From the NCBI RefSeq assembly GCF_001422445.1, contig NZ_LMNA01000001.1, positions 976,735 to 1,040,734 on the forward strand: a stretch of DNA of 64,000 nt, written 5' to 3'. How positions within the stretch are numbered: the stretch's first letter is position 1; every line of letters begins with the position of its first letter. The translations under genes and the position numbers were made by a program. Below, one piece after another: positions 54,301 through 61,100 of the stretch. The stretch is from Pseudorhodoferax sp. Leaf274 (GTDB lineage Bacteria > Pseudomonadota > Gammaproteobacteria > Burkholderiales > Burkholderiaceae_C). The notes beneath the pieces were generated by a model, which was not told the origin of the DNA, made no database searches, and saw only the letters and a list, made by a program, of their open reading frames with translations.

Positions 54301-54746
54301 GCGCCGATGGGCGACGCCTCAAGTTCGAGCTGACCGAGGGCCTGCTGGTCGAGGACATGGAGGGCACCTCGGCCAAGATGGCGGCGCTCAAGGCCTACGG
54401 CGTGGGTTTCGCGCTGGACGATTTCGGCACCGGCTACTCCTCGCTGGCCTACCTGCGCCGGCTGCCGCTGGACCAGATCAAGATCGACCAGTCGTTCGTG
54501 CGTGCGCTGGGCCGCGACGCCAACGACGACGCCATCGTGCGCACCATCATCGGCCTGGCGAAGAGCCTGGGCCTGCAGGTCATGGCCGAGGGCGTGGAGA
54601 CGCAGGCGCAGCGCGACTTCCTGCTGCGCGAGGGCTGCCGCGACTACCAGGGCTACCTGTTCAGCCGCCCGCTGCCGGTGGCCGCGCTGGCCAGCTACCT
54701 CGCAGGGGCCGGCGTGTCGGCCGCCACTTCCACCAGGCAGTCGTAG
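51303..54746 (+). CDS. PAS/GAF/GGDEF/EAL signalling protein (c-di-GMP turnover)
   Basis: A 1147-residue cytosolic protein with, in order: a PAS-like domain (residues 10-110), a second PAS/PAC domain (about 120-240), a GAF domain (about 255-415), a second GAF-like domain (about 420-570), another PAS domain (about 580-700), GGDEF (about 705-875) and EAL (about 885-1140). The cyclase motif is intact (ARLGGDEFVVML) and the phosphodiesterase motif reads GVEALVRW with ALDDFGTGYSSL and IKIDQSFVR, so both activities are possible; such tandems often show net hydrolysis. No membrane segment is visible. The 3-prime end overlaps the convergent molybdoenzyme gene by 52 bp. Confidence 0.92.
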   Translation: MSPAPPRVVHADARIVLDAAGAVCEANGKAARLLRRSLARLQGLSLQAVFEAPGEAVFAAECAWALRESCAVAFEAYAASLDRWLEVRAQPLPDGRLQVLLRDVSRRKQASDTLREGEERFRHLLRAMADAVWDWDLQASTVWWSDGAQRVMGPQAAAWFEAGRGWLADVHPEDATRVQAALDAALAGSQDTWTDSLRLQRDDGVVVPVSLRAYLIRDAAGRVRRVVGGLADVTLRLQADRELARLSRAQRMLSACNETLIRAESEAGLLRGVCRISVEIGGYAMAWVGYAHDDAGRTIDVMAHAGDDADFMKGIPMSWAEDGPNGQGPAARTVRSGELVIVEDIAQDPTFAPWLAQAQASGFRGVACLPLRDKQRTFGFFYLYAPDVVQIGRDEIALLQELANNLAFGIGNLQTEQRQRRLHAAVLQVAAAVSASTGDAFFRTMAQHMAQAVAARAAFIGRMHHSGHQTVRSIAAVVDGQFRENAEFALLGTPAEPLLHQPSCYTETLPPPSPAMAHALGSWRPAAYAGVRLEDSAGGLLGMLVTLFDVRPPDVALVLSTMQIFAARVGAELERQEQDRRLRRQASLLDLAQDAIVVYGMDHQVLFWSQGAERLYGWRGSEVGEDFRVTQLQHDRAAFDQALHDVHARGEWSGELVQTRRDGHAVTVGARWTLVRDEQGAPESVLAIHTDITERKAAEREIQQLAFYDPLTQLPNRLLLMERLQHALATEHRSGRGGALMFIDLDNFKTLNDTLGHGMGDLLLQQVAARLLHSVRESDTVARLGGDEFVVMLEDLGQDDQAVAQHARQIGEKILSALSTPFALAGNEHLSTCSIGIAPFHGHGGGMGELLKQADIAMYQAKGAGRNTLRFFDPGLQAAVSARAALEADLRVALAQSALTLHYQPQIGADGRVTGVEALVRWQHPRHGPIAPADFIPMAEDTGLIMQLGRWVLRQACFQLARWAQNPATAGLEMAINVSPRQFRHPDFVAQCTSVLARTRADGRRLKFELTEGLLVEDMEGTSAKMAALKAYGVGFALDDFGTGYSSLAYLRRLPLDQIKIDQSFVRALGRDANDDAIVRTIIGLAKSLGLQVMAEGVETQAQRDFLLREGCRDYQGYLFSRPLPVAALASYLAGAGVSAATSTRQS

Positions 54747-56788
54747 AAGGTCGGCGCGCGGCCCAGGTCGGTCAGGCGCTGGCTGGTCAGCTCGTTCACG
54801 TTGCGCCCGTCCAGGCCGAGCTTGCGCCACCAGATGCCCAGGCCGTTGACCACGCCCTCGCGCGCCCGCGTGGAGACGGCCGCGCGCACGCGGTAGGCGC
54901 CGCGCGCATTGAACACGCGCACCGTGCTGCCGTCCGCGATGCCGCGCGCGGCCGCGTCCGCCGGGTGGATCTCCAGCAGCTGCTCGCCCTCGATGGCGCG
55001 CAGGCTGGTCACGTTGACGAAGCTGGAGTTCAGGAAGTTGCGCGCCGGCGGCGAGATCATGGCCAGCGGGTAATCGGCCGAGCTGCCAATGGCCTCGTGG
55101 TTGGGCAGGTAATCGGGCAGGCCGTCCAGGCCCTGGGCTGCCAGCCGGCTGCTGAAGAACTCGCAGCGGCCCGAGGGCGAGGGAAAGCCGCCCTGCGCAA
55201 ACGGCGCATCCGGCAGGTCCAGCGTGGCGAAGCCGTCCTGCAGCAGCGCGGCGAAGTCCACCTGCCCGCCGAAGGCCTGGCGGCACAGGGCCTCGTCGTC
55301 GTCCTGCAGGCAGGGATGGTCCAGGCCCATGCGCGCGGCCAGCGCGCGGAAGATGGCGGTGTTGGGACGGGCCTGGCCCAGCGGCGCGATGGCCGGGCGG
55401 TTCAGCAGCACGTCGGTGTGGCCGTAGGCCGAGTGGATGTCCCAGTGTTCGAGCTGGGTGGTGGCCGGCAGCACGTAGTCGGCATGGTCGGCCGTGTCGG
55501 TCTGGAACTGCTCCAGCACCACGGTGAACAGGTCCTCGCGCGCGAAGCCGCGCACCACCTTGGCCGATTCGGGCGCCACCGCCACCGGGTTGCTGTTGTA
55601 GACCACCACGGCCTCGATCCGCGGGCCGAAGGCGGCGTCGCCCGGGTGCAGCAGCGCATCGCCGATGGTGCTCATGTTGACGGTGCGCGGGCTGCGGCCG
55701 GCCAGCAGGTCGGGGCGCTGCAGGGCCGCGCGCTGGACGGGGAATTGGCCGGAACTGCTCAGCAGCACGCCGCCGGCGCGGTGGCGCCAGGCGCCGATCA
55801 ACGCGGGCAGGCAGGCCACGGCGCGCACGGCGTTGCCGCCGCCGCGGGCGCGCTGCATGCCGTAGTTCAGGCGGATGGCGGCGGGGCCGGCCCCTTCCGA
55901 GCTTGCCCTGCAGGCGCCGTAGTCGCGTGCGAGCCGCTCGATCTGCTCCACGGGGATGCCGCAGACCTCGGCCGCGCGCGCGGGCGGCCACTGCAGCGCA
56001 CGTTCGCGCAACGGCTCCCAGCCCAGCGTGTGCTCGCGCAGGTAATCGTGGTCCAGCCAGTCGTGATGGACAAGCTCGTGCATGAGCGCCAGCGCCAGCG
56101 CGGCATCGGTGCCGGGCCGCAGCGCGATGTGCTCATGGCATTTGTCCGCTGTCTCGGTGCGCCGCGGGTCGATGCACACCAGCCGTGCGCCGCGGCGCTT
56201 GGCCTCCTGCGCGTAGCGCCAGAAGTGCAGGCTGCTGGCGATCGCATTGCCGCCCCAGACCAGGATCAGCTTCGACTCGGCGAAGAACTCCACCTTCATG
56301 CCGACCTTGCCGCCCAGGGTCTGCGTCAGGCCTTCGGCGCCGGCCGAGGCGCAGATGGTGCGGTCCAGCAGCGAGGCGCCCAGCGCGTGGAAGAAGCGCG
56401 CCGCGATGCTCTCGCCCTGCACCAGGCCCATGGTGCCGGCGTAGCTGTAGGGCAGCACGGCCTCGGGCGCCCGCGCGGCGATGGCCGACAGGCGCGCGGC
56501 GATGTCGTCCAGGGCCTCGTCCCAGCCCACGGGCTCGAACCGGCCCGCGCCCTTGGGGCCGACGCGCTTGAGCGGCTGCAGCAGGCGCTCGGGGTGGTAG
56601 CTGCGTTCCACGTAGCGCGAGACCTTGGTGCACAGCACGCCGCCGGTCTGCGCGTGGTCCGGGTTGCCCTGCACGCGCGTGGCCACGCCGTCCGCCACCG
56701 TGGTGACGAGCGCGCAGGTGTCGGGGCAGTCGTGCGGGCAGGCGCCGCGCACCTGGCCGTTGCGTGGGGGGGCGAGGACGATGGACAT
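54695..56788 (-). CDS. Molybdopterin oxidoreductase (DMSO reductase superfamily)
   Basis: A 697-residue enzyme with an N-terminal 4Fe-4S motif (ACPHDCPDTCAL ... GGVLCTK), a molybdopterin-binding core (GWDEALDDIAARLSAIAARA; ILVWGGNAIASSLHFWRYAQ; CIDPRRTETADKCHEHIALR; DYVLPATTQLEHWDIHSAYG) and the C-terminal MopB dinucleotide domain (LLEIHPADAAARGIADGSTV). No twin-arginine signal is present, so it is cytosolic. It resembles the single-subunit enzymes annotated as biotin/TMAO-sulfoxide reductase-like or anaerobic dehydrogenases; the substrate is not readable. Sulfoxide reduction would fit the window but is only a guess. Its stop lies within the GGDEF/EAL gene on the other strand. Confidence 0.88.
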   Translation of the reverse strand: MSIVLAPPRNGQVRGACPHDCPDTCALVTTVADGVATRVQGNPDHAQTGGVLCTKVSRYVERSYHPERLLQPLKRVGPKGAGRFEPVGWDEALDDIAARLSAIAARAPEAVLPYSYAGTMGLVQGESIAARFFHALGASLLDRTICASAGAEGLTQTLGGKVGMKVEFFAESKLILVWGGNAIASSLHFWRYAQEAKRRGARLVCIDPRRTETADKCHEHIALRPGTDAALALALMHELVHHDWLDHDYLREHTLGWEPLRERALQWPPARAAEVCGIPVEQIERLARDYGACRASSEGAGPAAIRLNYGMQRARGGGNAVRAVACLPALIGAWRHRAGGVLLSSSGQFPVQRAALQRPDLLAGRSPRTVNMSTIGDALLHPGDAAFGPRIEAVVVYNSNPVAVAPESAKVVRGFAREDLFTVVLEQFQTDTADHADYVLPATTQLEHWDIHSAYGHTDVLLNRPAIAPLGQARPNTAIFRALAARMGLDHPCLQDDDEALCRQAFGGQVDFAALLQDGFATLDLPDAPFAQGGFPSPSGRCEFFSSRLAAQGLDGLPDYLPNHEAIGSSADYPLAMISPPARNFLNSSFVNVTSLRAIEGEQLLEIHPADAAARGIADGSTVRVFNARGAYRVRAAVSTRAREGVVNGLGIWWRKLGLDGRNVNELTSQRLTDLGRAPTFYDCLVEVAADTPAPAR

Positions 56789-56803
56789 AGGCGGGCGGCT
56801 CCG

Positions 56804-57961
56804 TCAGGCGAGTGCGGGTGTGCTGGCCAGGCCGCGCACGAAGGCCTCGGCGCGCGCCAGTTGGTCCAGGCTCACGTATTCGTCGGGCTGGTGCGCCTGC
56901 GTGATGCTGCCGGGGCCGCAGACCACGGTCGGGATGCCGGCGCTCTTGAACAGCCCGGCCTCGGTGCCGAAGGCCACCAGCGTGGTCTGGCGCTCGCCCG
57001 AGAGCTGCAGCGCCAGCTGCGTGACGGCGTCGTTGGCCGAGCCGAGGAAGGCCGGCACCTCGCAGATGGTCTCGAAGCGAAAACCCGCGTCGGGCGCCAC
57101 CTGCTGCATGGGCGGCTCCAGTGCCTGCGCGGCCTGGCGCACCGCCTGCTGCATCGCATGCGCATCGGCGGTGGGCAGGTTGCGGAATTCGTAGCGGAAC
57201 TCGGCATCTCGCGGCACCACGTTGTCGGCGATGCCGCCGTGGAACTGGCCCACGCTGGCGGTGGAGAACGGCACGTCGAAGCCGGCGTAGCGCGGCTCCT
57301 CGCGCTCGAAGCCCTCGGCCATGTCGCGCACCTTGCCGACCAGCCGCGCGGCCATCTCGATGGCGTTGACCGACAGCGGTGTCAGCGAGGAATGCGCCTC
57401 CTTGCCGCGCACGCAGCACTTGTAGCGGTACACGCCCTTGTGGGCGATGGCCGGCACCATGTTCGTCGGCTCGCCGACGATGCAGGCCACGGGCCGGATG
57501 CCGGCTTCGCGCAGGTCGGCGATGAGTTCGCGCACGCCGAAGCAGCCGACCTCCTCGTCGTAGGACAGCGCCAGGTGCACGGCGAACGGGGCCGATCCCT
57601 CGGCCAGCCAGCGCGCGTTGGCCAGCGCCACGGCGATGAAGCCCTTCATGTCGGCGCTGCCGCGGCCGTACAGCCGGCCGTCCCGCACCTGGGCCGACAG
57701 CGGATCGACCGACCAGTCCTGCCCGTCCCAGGGCACGGTGTCGGTGTGGCCCGAAAGGACCACGCCGGCGGGCCGGTGCTCGCCCAGCGTGGCGAACAGG
57801 TTGGCCTTGGTCCTGTCGGTGTTGTAGGTCAGCCGGCTCGCGATGCCGAGCCCGGCCAGGTGGTCGCGCACGAAGTGGATCAGCGGCAGGTTGCTGACGT
57901 GGCTGCGGGTGTCGAGCTGCACCAGGGCCTGGGCGAGCTGCAAGGAGGTGTCGGACAACAT
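56804..57961 (-). CDS. argE: Acetylornithine deacetylase-type M20 peptidase
   Basis: A 385-residue zinc-dependent amidohydrolase of the ArgE/DapE group. Metal-binding segments: SGHTDTVPWDGQDW near residue 70, YGRGSADMKGFIAVALA near 98-114 and SYDEEVGCFGVRELI near 130; a GKEAHSSLTPLSVNAIEMAA segment opens the dimerisation domain. ATG at 57961 (MLSDTSLQLAQAL) is the family start; the frame is open 12 codons further. It ends 15 bp before the molybdoenzyme start on the same strand. Arginine biosynthesis by N-acetylornithine deacetylation is likely; a relative acting on another N-acyl amino acid is possible. Confidence 0.88.
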   Translation of the reverse strand: MLSDTSLQLAQALVQLDTRSHVSNLPLIHFVRDHLAGLGIASRLTYNTDRTKANLFATLGEHRPAGVVLSGHTDTVPWDGQDWSVDPLSAQVRDGRLYGRGSADMKGFIAVALANARWLAEGSAPFAVHLALSYDEEVGCFGVRELIADLREAGIRPVACIVGEPTNMVPAIAHKGVYRYKCCVRGKEAHSSLTPLSVNAIEMAARLVGKVRDMAEGFEREEPRYAGFDVPFSTASVGQFHGGIADNVVPRDAEFRYEFRNLPTADAHAMQQAVRQAAQALEPPMQQVAPDAGFRFETICEVPAFLGSANDAVTQLALQLSGERQTTLVAFGTEAGLFKSAGIPTVVCGPGSITQAHQPDEYVSLDQLARAEAFVRGLASTPALA

Positions 57962-58100
57962 CGCGCCATTTTGCGCGCTGGCGTTCCCGTCACACACCTC
58001 TGCACCACTTCCACCCCGGCCAGCAGCTGGCCAGCACCGCCAGGCCGCCGGCCGGCAGCAGCAGGCCGCCGGGGCGGTTGCCGCCCGGCGGCGTGCCCCA

Positions 58101-61100
58101 TCAGGCCCTTGCGCCTTGCGACACGGCCGACGGCACCACCTTCAGCGCGACGGTCGGCAGCGCCGCGTCGCGGCTGGCGGCGGCGCTGCGGGTGGCGCTG
58201 TCGCTGGAGGCCGTGGCCAGCCCGATGCTGCCGCCGTTGGCCAGCGCGAAGTTCGCCAGGCTGCCGGAGAGGTTCAGCACCGGCACATCGGACTGCACCG
58301 GCGTGGCCGGGATCGCCGGGATGGTGGCGGTGGAGCCCGACACCGCCAGCCGGCGCTGCTGGACCATGGCGGAGTCCATCGCGTTCAGGGCACCGTCGCC
58401 GTTGACATCGCCCACCACCAGGAAGTCGATGTCGTTGGCCCAGGGCAGGTGGTTGTCCAGCCGCACGATGAGCCGCTGCACGCCCGTCACGTCGGCGGCC
58501 TCGTACTTGCCGTTGCCGTCCATGTCGCCGGCGTAGCCGACGAAGACCAGGCCGGCATCGGCCGACTCGGGCCGGGCCGCGCCGTTGACCACCAGCTGGT
58601 CGACCACCAGCAGGCCCGCGCTGCCCAGCGTGGCCGTGGCGCTGACCGTGCCGACCACGCCCAGCAGCTGCAGGCTGCCGGCGGGCAGCGCGGATGCGGT
58701 GGTGATGGTGATGCGCACGCCACCCTCGGCCGCCTGCACCGTCAGCGTGGCGCCGGCCGGCAGCTGGCTGCCGCGCCGCACCTCGGTGATGCGCAGCAGC
58801 GCCGGGTCGGCCTTGAGCAGGAAGCTCAGGCTGGTGACCGTGCCGTCCGTGGACAGCGTGATCGGCATGCCGCCGTTGGCCGTGGCCGGGACCGCCTGGC
58901 CCGGACCGCGCGCGAAGTCCGGCAGGCGCAGCCGCACGGCCGGCAGGGTGCCGACCTGGAACTGGCCGCCCCAATCGCCGCCGGCCTGGCCATCCGCATC
59001 GCCGTCCAGGTGGCCGCGTTGCGTGCTGGTCAGCGCCTGCGCGCCGGACTTCAGCTGCAGCGTGTAGGCATCGGACTCCAGCGCCGCGCCGGTGCGCACC
59101 CAGGTCAGGCCCTTGCCGTCGGCATCGAACACCACCGAGCCGAACACCTGGCCTGCGCGCGCGCCCGTCACCGTGAAGTCCGGGTTGGCGCCGTACAGGT
59201 TGAACTGGCTGGCGTCGATGGTGTCGTTGAAGCGCAGCGAGAAGCCCCAGGCGAACTGTTGCACCGCGCTCACGCGCAGCGTGCCCATCTGCACGGCGAC
59301 GCTGAAGCTGCGCTCGGCCGTGCCGCCCTGGCCATCGCTGACCTGCACACGCACCGTCTGCGGGCCGGGCAGCGCCACGGCGGTCCAGCGCAGCTGGCCG
59401 GTGGCCTCGTCGAGCGTGGTGCCCTCGGGCGCCTGCAGCAGGGTGTAGCGCAGCGTGTCGCCGTCCACGTCCCGGGCCTGCAGCTGCAGCACCAGGGCCT
59501 GGCCTTCGCTGAGCTGCTGGTCGGGCAGGGTGTCGAGCGTCGGCAGGTCGTTCACGGCACGCACCGTGATCTGCACGGTGGCGCTGCTGCTGCGCCCGCC
59601 CGGGCCGGCGATGTTGTAGGCGAAGCTGTCGCTGCCGTGGAAGTCGGCATCGGGCGTGTAGACCAACTGGCCTTCGACCAGGGCCACCGTGCCGTGCGCC
59701 GGGCCGTCGCCGATGACGCTCAGCACCAGCCCCGCGGCGTCGGCGACCTGGTCGTTGGCCAGCACGTTGACCGTCACCGAGCCGTCCTCGTCCAGCGTGG
59801 CTTCGTCGTCGGTCGCCTGGAAGGCGCCGGCGTCCACGCTGCGCAGGCCCAGCGCGATGCCGGCCTGGTCCAGCCCGCTCGTGACGGCCAGCGGCAGGCT
59901 GTTGCCGGCCACCTGGCCGCTGGGCGCCACCGCCCGCAGCGTGACGCTGCCCGGGCCCATGCCGTGGAAGGCGAAGCGCCCGTCCGCACCCGTCACCATG
60001 GACTGTTCGCCCTGGTCGAGGCTGCCGTTGTCGTTGGCGTCCAGGTAGACCTGGATGCCGGCCTGCACGGCCTCGCCCGCATCCTGCTGGCCGTCCTTGT
60101 CGGCATCGGTGTAGACCACGCCCGCCACCTGGCCGAGCCGGAAGTTGCCGAAGTCCTGGCCGCCCACGGAGGCGCCCGGCGTCACCGTCAAGGTGCGTGC
60201 GCTGTAGGCCGACAGCGGGCTGTCCGTCGGCGTCTCGGCCTGGCCGCCGCCGCCCGTGCTGCCGCCGCCGGCCGCCGCGTAGGCCTGCAGGCCGCGCAGC
60301 AGCTTGGGGATGTCCAGCTTGTTGTAGGACGCGCTGGTGTTGACCACGTTGTCGCTCTCGTCGTCGCCGTCCACCGCGCGGTAGGTGTTCTTGGCCAGCA
60401 GGTCGGCGAACTCGCCGGTGGTCAGGTAGCGGCCCATCAGCTGCTTGGCCGCCTGCTGCACGAGCGCCGCCGCGCCGCTCATGAAGGCCGCCGCCTGGCT
60501 GGTGCCCTGCATGGTCGACAGGCCGCCGTTCAGGCCGGCCGAGGTGAAGCGGGCGCCCGGCGCCATCACGTCGATCTGGTCGGGGTCGCGCTGCGTGAAG
60601 CTGGCAATCCGCCCGTAGGCCGTGGTGTAGTCGGTCGCGCCGCTGGAGAAGCGCCACGGTCCGCCGAAGTTGCCGGCCCACATGGCGCCGACCGACAGCA
60701 CGGCCGGGTCGGAGCCGGGGTAGGCCACGCCCATTGCGCCACCGGTCTGGTAGTAGTTGTTGCCGGCCGCGGCGATGGTCACCAGGCCGCGGGCGGCCAG
60801 GCGCTCGAACAGGTCGCCCATGCCGTAGCGGCTGATGGCCTCGCCCCAGTTGCCGCCGTCGCCCAGCGACATGTTGACCACGCCGATGTTGTAGGCCTCG
60901 GCGTTGGCATCGACCCACTCCAGCGCGGCCTTGAGCTTGCTGAAGTAGCCCTGGCTGTTCGCATCGAACACCTTGAGCACGACCAGGTCGGACCCGGTGG
61001 CGATGCCGCTGTACTGCGCGTCCTGCCCGGCGATCACGCCGGCCACGTTGGTGCCGTGGCCGATCATGTCGTTGGCATCCGCATCGCCGTCGCCGAAGTC

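Noticed and set aside
50094-55991. A 1965-codon minus frame ending in the SPOR domain
   Set aside because: The part above 51185 is antisense to the GGDEF/EAL gene and low-complexity; the SPOR protein starts at 51185.
51269-58405. A very long open frame on the plus strand (over 2300 codons)
   Set aside because: It overlaps the GGDEF/EAL gene in another frame and is antisense to the molybdoenzyme and argE genes; the translation is Arg/Ala/Gly-rich without any domain, a usual effect of high GC.
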